Source: Bacillota bacterium (GTDB lineage Bacteria; Bacillota; Sulfobacillia; RBS10-35; JAJYVN01). From it: a stretch of 64,000 bases of DNA. The notes beneath the pieces were generated by a model. It saw nothing but the letters and a program-made list of their open reading frames with translations, had not been told where the DNA came from and did not search any database. A program made the position numbers and the translations under genes. The stretch lies in assembly GCA_021803205.1 (NCBI GenBank), contig JAJZMB010000144.1, forward strand, positions 1 to 64,000, given 5' to 3'. Below are positions 17,066 through 25,970 of this stretch, in pieces. Position 1 is the first letter of the stretch, and every line of letters starts with the position of its first letter.

Positions 17066-17953
17066 GTGAGCAGAACGGACGATCGTGGTCGTGACGGGCT
17101 CGGAGGGGCCTGGGGTGGGGTCTGCCCCTTTCCGCTGCTGGGACGTACGGCCAAACCGAGGGAACGGGGCATCACCATGGTGATCGACAAGGGGTTGGGT
17201 GTATCGGCTGCGGCCGATCTGCTCGAACTCGCGGGACCCTACATCGACCTGCTCAAGCTCGCCTTCGGCACCACTGCCTTTTATTCCGAAGCCATTTTGC
17301 GCAAGAAGATCCAGGTGGCCGCCGCCGCTGGCGTCCTGGCCTACCCGGGCGGGACCTACCTTGAGGTCGCCGTCGTTCAGGGCAAGGGCCGCGAGTTCGT
17401 GGAACGCACAGCCGAGTTGGGGTTCCCGGCGATTGAAATCTCCGACGGCACCATCCAGATGTCGATGCACACGCGCTTTCTCTTGATGGAACTCGCCGGC
17501 AGGCACGGCCTGCGTGTGCTCAGCGAAGTGGGCAAGAAACACCCCGCCGACCGTGTTCCGCGTAGCAACATCCGTGAGCAGATCGCCGCGGACCTGCGGC
17601 ATGGAGCCTGGAAGGTGATTGTGGAGGGCAGGGAATCGGGCAAGGGCGTCGTGATCTACCGCGAGGACGGGACCATCGACGAGGAGGAGATGGAGGATAT
17701 CGCGGGGTCTGTGGACGATCCGTCTCGCCTGATTTGGGAGGCTCCCCTGAAGAACCAGCAGCAGGACCTCATCCTGCGTTTCGGCACGAACGTCAATCTG
17801 GGGAACGTGCACCCCGAGGAGGCTCTATCGCTCGAGGCGCTGCGGGTTGGCCTGCGCGGCGACACATTGCGCGCCGCAATCCTCTCCAGCACCATTCCAA
17901 GCAGCAACCACGTCGATGAGGGACCGGTCGAGACCGGTGGCGACAGGCACTGA
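17066..17953 (+). CDS. comA: Phosphosulfolactate synthase (ComA/YitD family)
   Basis: Adds sulfite to phosphoenolpyruvate giving (2R)-phospho-3-sulfolactate. In methanogens this begins coenzyme M synthesis; in Bacillus the ComA homologue serves sulfolactate accumulation in spores. 295 residues; GTG start with AAGGGGGAT upstream. Family segments: GITMVIDKGLGVSAAADLL, LKLAFGTTAFY, AYPGGTYLEVAVVQG, LGFPAIEISDGTI, SEVGKKHP and WKVIVEGRESGKGVVIY. Given the sporulation genes in the window, a spore sulfolactate role is the better guess. No comB phosphatase is adjacent; a 2-hydroxyacid dehydrogenase lies convergently next door. Confidence 0.92.
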   Translation: MSRTDDRGRDGLGGAWGGVCPFPLLGRTAKPRERGITMVIDKGLGVSAAADLLELAGPYIDLLKLAFGTTAFYSEAILRKKIQVAAAAGVLAYPGGTYLEVAVVQGKGREFVERTAELGFPAIEISDGTIQMSMHTRFLLMELAGRHGLRVLSEVGKKHPADRVPRSNIREQIAADLRHGAWKVIVEGRESGKGVVIYREDGTIDEEEMEDIAGSVDDPSRLIWEAPLKNQQQDLILRFGTNVNLGNVHPEEALSLEALRVGLRGDTLRAAILSSTIPSSNHVDEGPVETGGDRH

Positions 17954-18031
17954 GCGGTATCGGGCACGGTGGACCCGCAGTGGCGGCCGTGCCGGAGGCC
18001 ACCGCGGGATGCGGGCACCCTGCGGCCTGGG

Positions 18032-18047
18032 GGGATGGCGGCATCCC
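18032..18047. terminator. Small GGGATG / CATCCC hairpin between convergent genes
   Basis: Six-bp perfect stem with a GCGG tetraloop, about 80 bases after the comA stop and 67 bases beyond the stop of the converging dehydrogenase. It is GC-rich without a T-tract, so its activity as terminator is a guess. Confidence 0.35.
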
Positions 18048-18113
18048 GCCGCCCGGCCGGCACCGTGGCCGGACCCCTGCCCACCGGACATACCGGAGGA
18101 TGGCGGCGGCGCC

Positions 18114-19085
18114 CTAACGAGCGAGGGAGGCGCCGCGATCGGCGGGACGGGTTTCCGCGGTGCCGCCCAGGACGCGGAGCACCCCTCCGGCCACCTGCAA
18201 CGCCGTCGACCGCTGTGCCTCCGCGGTCAAGCCTGCGATGTGCGGCGTCCGGATCAGCCCGGGAAGGCCGTCAAGGGGATCCGGCTGACCGGGGGGCTCC
18301 GGATCACGGACGTCGAGCGCGGCCCCGGCCAGCCATCCCTCGCGCAGGGCCACGGCCAGGGCCGCCTCATCGAGCAACCCGCCCCGGGCGGTATTGATTA
18401 GGACGGCCCCGGGCCGGACCAGGGCAAGTTCGTGCCGGCCGATCAGTCCGCGCGTTCCGGGCGCAAGGGACGCATGGAGGCTGATGACATCGGCCCGCCG
18501 CATCAGGTCCGGCAGCGGTACCAGTTCCGCGCCGCAGTCCCGGATGTCGGCGTCCTCTGGCCGCCGGCCCGGTGCCGCCGCCACCACGGCGAGTCCGAGC
18601 GCCCTTGCCCGCCGCGCCACCGCTTGGCCCACGTGCCCCAGCCCCACCAGGCCGATCGTCTTGCCGCATAACTCGCTCCCCGCGGCAACCGGGCGCACCG
18701 CCCAGTCCGGCCCCTGGCCCCCAAGCCATTCCGGACGCCAGCGCCGGGCGAGGACCAGGGCCGACGCCAGGGTGAATTCGGCGGTCGCCACCGCATTGGT
18801 GCCGGCGGCGGCGACGATCTCGATCCCGGCGGCATGCAGGTGCTGCCGATCGAGATTGTCGAGTCCCGAACCGAGGCGCCCGACCACCCGCAGCCGGGGG
18901 GCCGAGGCAACCAGCGCCGCATCCACCCGCGTGCGGTTCCGGACGATCAGCCCGTTCGCCTCGTGGCAGGCCGCGCAGAGATCGGTACGACGGTCGCCGA
19001 GGCCAGGGTCGTAGTGGACCTCCGCCGAGCGTGCGAGAAGTTGCAGTCCTTCGGGCGCCATGAACTCGCAGACGACCACCCTCAA
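18114..19085 (-). CDS. D-isomer-specific 2-hydroxyacid dehydrogenase
   Basis: NAD-dependent oxidoreductase of the SerA/lactate dehydrogenase-like family, 323 residues from a TTG with AAGGGGG about ten bases upstream. The NAD-binding Rossmann motif is GLVGLGHVGQAVARRA; the catalytic Arg lies in NTARGGLLDE, the Glu in LDVRDPEPPG, and the His in RTPHIAG. GRLGSGLDNLD and TNAVATAEFTL match 3-phosphoglycerate dehydrogenase-like enzymes, but no ACT domain follows. Substrate is open; with comA next door a sulfolactate/sulfopyruvate dehydrogenase is possible, yet the two genes converge and are not an operon. A recurrent-element copy lies about 350 bases upstream. Confidence 0.85.
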   Translation of the reverse strand: MRVVVCEFMAPEGLQLLARSAEVHYDPGLGDRRTDLCAACHEANGLIVRNRTRVDAALVASAPRLRVVGRLGSGLDNLDRQHLHAAGIEIVAAAGTNAVATAEFTLASALVLARRWRPEWLGGQGPDWAVRPVAAGSELCGKTIGLVGLGHVGQAVARRARALGLAVVAAAPGRRPEDADIRDCGAELVPLPDLMRRADVISLHASLAPGTRGLIGRHELALVRPGAVLINTARGGLLDEAALAVALREGWLAGAALDVRDPEPPGQPDPLDGLPGLIRTPHIAGLTAEAQRSTALQVAGGVLRVLGGTAETRPADRGASLAR

Positions 19086-19617
19086 GGCGCCGTGCCCCCT
19101 TCCGTGCCCCAGCCTGTGCATGCCCCGGTGCGCAGCCGGGCTTCCCGCTCCCGCCGTCCAGACTATGCGCCGGCGAGATGGCCCGGGAGTCGCCCGGCGG
19201 GGCAGGCGCCCACCGGACAGGTGCGGCCAGGGCCGAGGCACGGGGTGAACACGGCGCGGCCCCGGGGTGAGGCCCGGTGGCGGCAACCGCAGCGCTGCGC
19301 CGCCAAGGCAGTCCCACGGGACCACGGTCTGCACGACTTCTGTGCCTGGAGGCTTTCCGGATCCGGGGCCGGTACGGCGCGCGCGCATCCGGGCCCGGGA
19401 GACGTACGCCGGCCCAGGCGGCCGCGGATCCTTCCGCTTTTTGCGCGATCAACGCTCCGCCGCCCTTTGTCCCCCAAAGGTCCACGTTGCCGGCCGGTGT
19501 GGAAACCGGCTCTTGCATTGCCCCCCCTCGCGGTTTGACCTTGGACGCGCCTGCCTTCTATGCTGCGCTTGCCTGCCGGCGGACGGAAGCGGCCGGCGTT
19601 CGGGAGGCGGTGGCGGA
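19086..19617. other. Divergent intergenic region with recurrent element
   Basis: 530 bases between the dehydrogenase and the unknown 487-residue protein. It holds the best-preserved copy of the recurrent ~90-base element (minus strand). No gene is supported in the rest. Confidence 0.5.
19431..19521 (-). repeat. Recurrent ~90-nt intergenic element, copy A (reference copy)
   Basis: On the minus strand it reads GCAATGCAAGAGCCGGTTTC, then a 6-bp hairpin GCCGGT/ACCGGC, then a second 6-bp hairpin CCTTTG/CAAAGG closing a GGGGA loop, and ends CGCGCAAAAAGCGGA. The two adjacent hairpins suggest a folded RNA. The same blocks in the same order occur in four other clear copies. The dehydrogenase gene on this strand starts about 350 bases downstream. 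Confidence 0.65.
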
Positions 19618-21081
19618 ATGTTCGTCCCCGACGAGGTGACCGCGCGCGCGATCGAGGCCTGGGTCGCAGCGACCGACCTCGAACTGGCTTCAGGCGTCTT
19701 CCCCGGCTGGGAGCCGGCGACTCAGTCCGTGGCACTTGTTCTACCCGAAGCACGTGGGTGGATCCTGGCTCGAGCGCCTTGGGCCCGCGGCCGTCCTGTG
19801 GCGGCGCGGCGGGGTGGAATCCTGCCGGGGATCAGCTTTCTGCCGGCCGCGCAGGCCTCCGACCTGGGTCTGCCGGATCCGGACGTCCCCACGCCGCGTC
19901 GCGCCGACGAAGGAGCCCTCACGGTGGTCTGCCGCGGCGTCCCCGTCGTCGTCACCGAGCCCGGCGGTGATCCGGCCCGGCTCGCCGCTGGTGTCTTCAC
20001 CTCGCTGTTCGCCGCATGGTGGAGTGCGCGGACGGACCGGGGCGCTCCCCAGGTGCCCCTTTTGCCGGAGACTCCCGGCGCCGCGGCCCTTGCCGTCGTC
20101 GAAGGACGCCTCCTGCTGCAGGCCCTCAGGGAAGGGGCCAGGGGGGGCCCGCTTGAGCGGCTGGTGACACAGATCGTCCTGGTTCGGCGCGAGCGCTGGG
20201 CGGACTGCGAACCGGCGCAGGAGCAAGACGCGCGGGCGGTGGAGTGCGCCGCCGGGTTGGCCCGCTACGCCGGCGCCTGTTGTGCTGGGCGCTTGGCCCT
20301 GGCAGCCCGGAACACCCCGGCGGTCCCCCCGGCGGAACTGATTGCACGCCTGGCGGACCTCTCCGCCGAGCCGCTGCCGCAGCGTGGCGGCCTCACCGGT
20401 TGGGCGTTGGCGTCTCTGCTTCACCTCCTTGAGCCGGTCCGAGGCGCAGCGGGGGGAGAGGCGGTCGCGGGCGGCCGCCCATGGGCGCAACGCCGATCGT
20501 TCCCAGATGGTTGGAAGGCCGCCCTGTCCGCCGGCGTCGCCTTCGACCAGGTGATCGAGTCCTATGTCCGTATGGACGGAGGCTCACGCGACGACGCCGC
20601 CTTGGTGGCGGCGCTCGCCACATACGGGCACGCCGATGCCCTGGAGCGGGCCCGGCTCCTCGCCGCGGCCACGGCCGACGCTCGCCGAGCACTCATCGAA
20701 GGCATCCTGCGGGGTGAGGGTACACTCCTGGCGATCGACATCCGCCGGCTGGGCCGGCCGCGCGTGGAGTCTCCCGCACCGGTGCAGGCCGTGCACGGGG
20801 GACTCGCCGTCTATCCGGCCGGCGCGTCCTTTGCCTTCGAGGCAGGACCGCATCTGTGCTTTGACCGCCTGCCCGTGGCGGAAGACCGCCGGAGCGGGCT
20901 GCTGCAGACGCGCGTGCGGGCCCGCCTGCGGATGCAGGGTGACGGGGCCGCCCTCCGCGGCGGCGGTCGGGCTGTATTCACGGACGGACTGGATCTCACG
21001 CTGCCGGGCATGCGCCTGCGTGCCGCCGGTGGCACCATCGAACCCGTCGACGGCGGTTACCTGCTGCGCCTCTTCCGCTGA
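19618..21081 (+). CDS. Hypothetical protein, 487 residues
   Basis: ATG with GGGAGG about ten bases upstream. I do not recognise the family. The protein is soluble-looking, without signal peptide or membrane helix, rich in Ala, Arg and Leu. The middle (about 160-360) is mainly helical (EGRLLLQALREGARGGPLE, ELIARLADLSAEPLPQ), and the last 110 residues look beta-rich (VHGGLAVYPAGASFAFEAGP, TRVRARLRMQGDG). Two Cys residues sit side by side near residue 222 (GACCAG). Codon use is like the neighbours, with high GC at third positions, so it is a real gene. It converges on murE with a 70-base gap. Confidence 0.75.
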   Translation: MFVPDEVTARAIEAWVAATDLELASGVFPGWEPATQSVALVLPEARGWILARAPWARGRPVAARRGGILPGISFLPAAQASDLGLPDPDVPTPRRADEGALTVVCRGVPVVVTEPGGDPARLAAGVFTSLFAAWWSARTDRGAPQVPLLPETPGAAALAVVEGRLLLQALREGARGGPLERLVTQIVLVRRERWADCEPAQEQDARAVECAAGLARYAGACCAGRLALAARNTPAVPPAELIARLADLSAEPLPQRGGLTGWALASLLHLLEPVRGAAGGEAVAGGRPWAQRRSFPDGWKAALSAGVAFDQVIESYVRMDGGSRDDAALVAALATYGHADALERARLLAAATADARRALIEGILRGEGTLLAIDIRRLGRPRVESPAPVQAVHGGLAVYPAGASFAFEAGPHLCFDRLPVAEDRRSGLLQTRVRARLRMQGDGAALRGGGRAVFTDGLDLTLPGMRLRAAGGTIEPVDGGYLLRLFR

Positions 21082-21151
21082 GAGCCGGCGCGCTGTCCGG
21101 GCCCGCCGCACCCCGTCGTCATCCCCGTGGGGTCTGGGCCGCGGCACCGTC

Positions 21152-22741
21152 TCACCAGCCGCGGGCGCCGACATCGGCGGCCGCACCCAGCGCCGCGCGC
21201 TCGGCCAGGGCGTTGCGGCAGAGTTGGCGGTCGTCGAGGTATACGCGGCCGCCCCGGATCGGTTGATACAGTTCGTGGCCGCGCCCGGCCACCAGGACCA
21301 GATCGCCCGGCTCCGCCTCCAGGATCGCGCCGCGGACGGCCTCGGCCCGGTCGAGCACCACCCGGTACGCGGCGCGGCCGCTGATCAGCCCGGGTTCGAC
21401 CCGCGAGGCGATCTCCGCGGGATCCTCGTCGTAGGGATCGTCCGTGGTCAGATACACCACGTCCGCCAGGTGGCCGGCGAGGTCTCCCATGCGGCGGCGT
21501 TTGCCGTCGTCCCCGTCGCCGCCCTTGCAGCCGAACACCAGGCGCACCCGGCCGGGAGCGCGGCGTCTGGCGGCCAGCAGGGCCCAGCGCAAGCCATCGG
21601 GATTATGGGCGAAGTCGACCACTACGGTGAAGCCCTCGGCGCCGGCCACCGTTTCGAACCGTCCGGGCACCGGTTCCATCGTCGCGATGGCGTGGGCGAG
21701 CGTGTCGAACGGCACGCCGTTGCCCAGGGCGGCCGCCGCGGCGGCCAGGGCGTTCTGCGCATTGTGCCGACCCGGCAGGGGCAGGTGGATCTCTCCGGAC
21801 CCCCAGTCGCCGGAAACGGCGAGCACGCCGCCGCTCGAGCCGCTCGGGCGGTACCGTCCGGAGATGTCCGCAGGCCGCTCCAGTCCGTAGGTGATCACCT
21901 GGCGGTGCCGGGCGGCTTCGCGGGCGATCAGTCGCCCTGGCGCCCCGTCGACGCACACGACGGCCAGCGCGGGGAAGGGCTTGCGCCCGGCGCGCTCCCG
22001 GAAGAGCCGGCGCTTGGCGGCGAAATACGACATGACACTCCCGTGGTAATCGAGGTGGTCCCGGCTCAGGTTGGTGAAGACCGCCGTGTCCACCTCCACG
22101 CCCTCCAGACGCTGCTGGGCCAAGGCGTGTGAACTGGCCTCCAAGGCCACGCCCTGCAGTCCCGCCGCCGCGATTTCGGCGAGCATGGCGTGGAGCAGCG
22201 CGGCATCCGGCGTGGTGAGCGGAGACGGCACCTCCCTGCGGCCGAGCCGGTAGCAAACGGTGCCAAGGAGCCCGAGGGGCCGCCGGGCTGCGCCGAAGAT
22301 GGACTGGAGCATATAGGCGGTTGTGGTCTTGCCGTTGGTGCCCGTGACGGCCAGCAAGAGCAGCCTGCGATCCGGATAGCCGTGGAAGACCCGTGCCATC
22401 CGCGCCAGGGCCGATCGCGCGTCGGGCACCTCCAGTTGTGGAGTCCCCGCCAACTGCCGTAGCGGGGACTCCACAACCAGGGCCGCCGCGCCGCGGTGTA
22501 CCGCGACCGCTGCCCAGCGGTGCCCGTCGTGGGCGTTGCCCGGGAGGCAGAAAAAGAGCGCTCCCGCCTGTACCGCATCGGTGTGTGTAGCTAACGAATG
22601 AACCGCCACCGGTCCGGCGCAGGCATGCAGGCGATGGCCCGGCAGGCACCGGGCGAGCCTGCGGAGGTCGTGGCCGTCTCGGTCGTCGGCGGCGGTGACG
22701 GGGATCAGGGAACCTGGGATGTGTTCGGTGATGACGGGCAC
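21152..22741 (-). CDS. murE: UDP-N-acetylmuramyl-tripeptide synthetase (MurE-type Mur ligase)
   Basis: Adds the third amino acid to UDP-MurNAc-L-Ala-D-Glu in peptidoglycan precursor synthesis. 529 residues from a GTG with a GGGGGG ribosome site. The ATP loop is VTGTNGKTTTAYML; LEASSHALAQQRLEGV and FTNLSRDHLDYHGS are MurE signatures, with the carbamylated-lysine region behind. The amino-acid selectivity motif, DNPR in meso-diaminopimelate enzymes, reads DDPYDEDP here. The enzyme may therefore use another diamino acid or be a paralogue. It stands alone, away from a division-and-wall cluster. A weak recurrent-element copy lies upstream. Confidence 0.9.
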   Translation of the reverse strand: MPVITEHIPGSLIPVTAADDRDGHDLRRLARCLPGHRLHACAGPVAVHSLATHTDAVQAGALFFCLPGNAHDGHRWAAVAVHRGAAALVVESPLRQLAGTPQLEVPDARSALARMARVFHGYPDRRLLLLAVTGTNGKTTTAYMLQSIFGAARRPLGLLGTVCYRLGRREVPSPLTTPDAALLHAMLAEIAAAGLQGVALEASSHALAQQRLEGVEVDTAVFTNLSRDHLDYHGSVMSYFAAKRRLFRERAGRKPFPALAVVCVDGAPGRLIAREAARHRQVITYGLERPADISGRYRPSGSSGGVLAVSGDWGSGEIHLPLPGRHNAQNALAAAAAALGNGVPFDTLAHAIATMEPVPGRFETVAGAEGFTVVVDFAHNPDGLRWALLAARRRAPGRVRLVFGCKGGDGDDGKRRRMGDLAGHLADVVYLTTDDPYDEDPAEIASRVEPGLISGRAAYRVVLDRAEAVRGAILEAEPGDLVLVAGRGHELYQPIRGGRVYLDDRQLCRNALAERAALGAAADVGARGW

Positions 22742-22819
22742 GAGGTTAGCCCCCCCGCGACGAAATGATCGGGCGGCCGGCCGCCCGGCCGGACCCCGCA
22801 TGCTATGAGCGGTGTGAGC

Positions 22820-22885
22820 TGGAAGAGCCTGGCAGGTTTGTCCCCCGGGCTGTGGGATGTTCCGCCGCCCGCCTCTGCCGGCAGC
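22820..22885 (-). repeat. Recurrent intergenic element, weak copy G
   Basis: On the minus strand GGCAGAGGCGG, CGGAACAT and CCCGGGGGACAAA occur in the expected order, but the distal CGCGCAAGAGCGGA block is not recognisable. It lies about 80 bases before the murE start and is on its strand, like the better copies with their genes. Confidence 0.3.
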
Positions 22886-22941
22886 GGCTGCTCGGCGTGA
22901 TCGCTGAGTCCGCTGGGGGCGGCGCTTGCTCGCTGCCCGGA

Positions 22942-24153
22942 ATGACCCGGACAGGTGCCGGCAGGCCCCGGTCCAAGGTGCCCGCCTTGCCGCGATGGGG
23001 AACGGCACGTTACGCTCGGTTTTCGGGGGTGGCACTTCTGAGACGCAGACGACGCCGGGTTCCCGGTCCCCGCACGGCGAAGTTCGCGCTGGGCCTCCTG
23101 GTGCTTGCCGGTCTGGCGGTGTGGGCGGTCCACCGGCGGTCTGCGCCTGCCGGTCCGGACCGCGCCGCGTCCTCGGCCCGGCAGGCGACCGGGACCTCCC
23201 TGGGTACGCCTGCCCGGGGTCCGGTGGACGGTGCGGCCCCGTCAGTCGGTGCGGTCGTGCCACTGACTTCCGTTACCGTGGAGGACCTGGGTCAACTGCT
23301 ACCCAAGGCCCTGGTCGGCACAGCCGCCGCGACGGTCGGCGGACGGATCCTGATTTTCGGCGGCAGCGGACCGGCGGGTTTCAACGCCACCATCTACGCC
23401 TTCTCTCCAGGCACAAACGGTGCCGGGGCCCGGATCACCGCCGACGGACAGTTGCCGCTGGCGCTGCACGATGCGGGCGCCGCACCTGCCGGCAACGATG
23501 TGCTGCTCTGCGGCGGCGGTCAGAGCGTCGGCTCCACGGCGGTCTACCGCGCCTCCCCGGTCGGCGGCACCGCGACGCTCGCGGGACGCCTGCCCCAGCC
23601 GCTTTCCGATCTGGAGGGGGTGGAATCCGCTGGCCGACCATACTGCCTGGGCGGCTGGACGGGAACCGCGTACAGCGACGCCGTTTACGACCTCGGTGGC
23701 TGGGGTGGTGCCTCTCCGCCCCCGGTCACGGCCCACCTGGCCCTTGCCGTGCGGTATAGCGCGGCCGTCGCCCTGCCCGGTGGCGTGCTGGTGGCGGGCG
23801 GCCGGACGGCGCAGGGCGCGACTGCAGATGTCCAGTGGGTGCCGCTCGGAGCGGGCGCACGGACGACGGCGGTTGTGGGCCGCCTGGCCCGGCCGCTGGA
23901 GTACGCGTCCGGGGCGGCGCTGGACGGTACCGCTCTGATCATCGGCGGCTGTGACGCGGCCGGTGTTCCGACCTCCGCCGTCCTGGCCGTCGACAAGCGG
24001 GGCACGGTCACTCCGGTCGGGCGGTTGCCGACCGGTCTGTGCTACGGCTCCGCGGCCGCCGTCGGGGGGGCCGTATACCTGTTTGGGGGTGAGACGGCCG
24101 GCGCACTGGCCAGCGACCACGTGTGGCGCATCGTTTCCGCACCGGCGCCCTGA
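22942..24153 (+). CDS. Membrane-anchored kelch-repeat beta-propeller protein
   Basis: About 403 residues from the ATG; a GTG at 23029 is an equally possible start, as neither has a good ribosome site. A very basic stretch (LRRRRRRVPGPRTAK) precedes one hydrophobic helix (FALGLLVLAGLAVWAVH), then a Ser/Pro/Ala-rich linker, so the bulk is outside the membrane. Repeats of about 47 residues with kelch-type GG doublets follow: RILIFGGSGPAG, DVLLCGGGQS, PYCLGGWTGT, VLVAGGRT, ALIIGGCDA, VYLFGGETAG, consistent with a six-bladed propeller. Such proteins usually bind partners or glycans; no enzyme motif is seen. It lies upstream of cimA on the same strand with about 200 bases between. Confidence 0.8.
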   Translation: MTRTGAGRPRSKVPALPRWGTARYARFSGVALLRRRRRRVPGPRTAKFALGLLVLAGLAVWAVHRRSAPAGPDRAASSARQATGTSLGTPARGPVDGAAPSVGAVVPLTSVTVEDLGQLLPKALVGTAAATVGGRILIFGGSGPAGFNATIYAFSPGTNGAGARITADGQLPLALHDAGAAPAGNDVLLCGGGQSVGSTAVYRASPVGGTATLAGRLPQPLSDLEGVESAGRPYCLGGWTGTAYSDAVYDLGGWGGASPPPVTAHLALAVRYSAAVALPGGVLVAGGRTAQGATADVQWVPLGAGARTTAVVGRLARPLEYASGAALDGTALIIGGCDAAGVPTSAVLAVDKRGTVTPVGRLPTGLCYGSAAAVGGAVYLFGGETAGALASDHVWRIVSAPAP

Positions 24154-24356
24154 GCGGGGGTTACGGCCAGACCCGCTATGGCGCGGATGCCCATTGTGCC
24201 ACACAGGCACCGGACCGGCGCCGCTCCGTCGGCTGTGTGGCGCCCGCAGGCCTGCGCCGCGCCCGACTCCGTTCGTTGCGTGCGCCCCTGTCCGATGATA
24301 GGGTGGATCGGGACGGCACGGGAACGGCACACCTTAGGTGCTCCGGGGGTGCTGCG

Positions 24357-25970
24357 GTGGCGGGCGGCAGGTCGATCAGCGTTTACGACACCACCCTGCG
24401 CGATGGCACACAGCAGGTGGGCATCTCCCTGGCCCTGCACGACAAACTGCAACTCCTGCAACGCTTTGACGCCTTTGGTGCGGACTACGTCGAGGGCGGA
24501 TGGCCCGGTAGCAACCCCAAGGATCTGGAGTTCTTCCGCGCGGCGCGCCGCCTGGCGCTGCGCTGCCGCCTGACCGCCTTCGGCTCCACCCGGCGGGCCG
24601 GCACCCCGGCGGCGGAGGACGCCAACCTGCGGGCACTGCTCCAATCCGGTGCGCCGACTGTCGCCGTCTTCGGTAAGGCGTGGACAATGCATGTCCGGGA
24701 GGCTCTCGGGACGACGTCGGACGAGAATCTGGCCATGATCGCGGATACGGTCTCCCATCTCAAGCGCAACGGTCTTGAGGTGCTCTTTGACGCCGAGCAC
24801 TTCTTCGACGGTGCGGCCGAGGATCCAGGCTACGCCCTGGCAGCCGCGGAAGCCGCGTCTGCCGCGGGTGCGGACTGGGTCGTCCTCTGCGACACCAACG
24901 GCGGCAGCCTGCCGGAGCACGTCGCCCGCTGGACGGAGGCGGTGCTGGGGAGGATCCATTGCCCCGTGGGCATCCACACCCACGACGACGCCGGTCTGGG
25001 GGTGGCCAACGCCATGGCCGCCGTTGACGCCGGCGCTGCGCAGGTCCAGGGCACCTTCAACGGCTATGGTGAGCGTTGCGGCAACGTCAACCTCTGTACG
25101 CTGCTGCCGAATCTGGTTCTCAAGCGTGGTTACCGGTGTACGGCCGCCGGGAACCTGGGCCGATTGACTCCGCTCTCCCGCTTGGTGAGCGACGTCTGCA
25201 ACCTCCCGCTCGATCCCGGGGCCCCCTACGTCGGGCCGAACGCATTCGCCCACAAGGGCGGGATCCATGCCAGCGCCGTCAGCCGCAACCCGCGGACGTA
25301 CGAGCACGTCGCTCCCGAAACCGTGGGCAACGACCGGCAGGTCGTCGTCTCGGAACTCTCCGGCGGCAGCAACCTTTCGTACAAAGCCAGGCAACTCGGC
25401 CTCGATTGGGTCACCCCGGAAGGGGCGCGGCAACTCCTGGGCCGGATCAAGGAACTGGAATACCAGGGCTACCAGTTCGAAGGCGCCGAGGCGAGCTTCG
25501 AACTCCTCGCCCGCCGCGTCCTGCACACCTACAAGCCGTTCTTCGAGACAGTGGGCTATTCGGTCTCCGTGGTCCGGCGCGGTGACCAGGCGCCGGAGGT
25601 GGAAGCGACGGTGCGTGTCCGGGTCGGCTCCCGCCTCCTGCACACCGCCGCCGAAGGCGACGGTCCGGTCAACGCCCTGGACCTGGCCCTGCGCAAAGCC
25701 TTGGAGGAGTGCTATCCGGAAATCCGGGAGATGCGCCTCGCCGATTACAAGGTGCGGGTCATCGACGGGCTGGCGGGCACGGCCTCCCGTGTCCGTGTGC
25801 TGATCGCCACCGAGTCGGCCCCCGCGTACTGGACGACCGTCGGGGTGTCCGACAACATCCTGGACGCCAGTTGGATCGCCCTGGTGGACAGCGTGGAATT
25901 CGGCCTGCTGGCGCGCCGCCGGCCCGCCCGCGGCGAGGACGGGGACCCTGCGGCGCAGGCGGGGAGCTGA
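24357..25970 (+). CDS. cimA: (R)-citramalate synthase
   Basis: Condenses pyruvate with acetyl-CoA to citramalate, the threonine-independent entry to 2-oxobutyrate and isoleucine. 537 residues; the GTG follows CCGGGGG by eight bases, and the longer frame upstream is not coding-like. Catalytic-domain motifs are ISVYDTTLRDGTQQVG, where CimA differs from LeuA, DGWPGSNP-like EGGWPGSNPKDLEFF, LCDTNGGSLPE, HTHDDAGLGVANAM and GTFNGYGERCGN with zinc ligands. HKGGIHASAV follows, then a C-terminal LeuA dimerisation/allosteric domain from about 400. Isoleucine feedback is expected from the family. The last codons form one arm of a 24-bp inverted repeat. Confidence 0.93.
   Translation: MAGGRSISVYDTTLRDGTQQVGISLALHDKLQLLQRFDAFGADYVEGGWPGSNPKDLEFFRAARRLALRCRLTAFGSTRRAGTPAAEDANLRALLQSGAPTVAVFGKAWTMHVREALGTTSDENLAMIADTVSHLKRNGLEVLFDAEHFFDGAAEDPGYALAAAEAASAAGADWVVLCDTNGGSLPEHVARWTEAVLGRIHCPVGIHTHDDAGLGVANAMAAVDAGAAQVQGTFNGYGERCGNVNLCTLLPNLVLKRGYRCTAAGNLGRLTPLSRLVSDVCNLPLDPGAPYVGPNAFAHKGGIHASAVSRNPRTYEHVAPETVGNDRQVVVSELSGGSNLSYKARQLGLDWVTPEGARQLLGRIKELEYQGYQFEGAEASFELLARRVLHTYKPFFETVGYSVSVVRRGDQAPEVEATVRVRVGSRLLHTAAEGDGPVNALDLALRKALEECYPEIREMRLADYKVRVIDGLAGTASRVRVLIATESAPAYWTTVGVSDNILDASWIALVDSVEFGLLARRRPARGEDGDPAAQAGS

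Noticed and set aside
24154-24356. T-box leader upstream of cimA
   Set aside because: The antiterminator core TGGnACCGCG and a specifier hairpin are not present in the gap.
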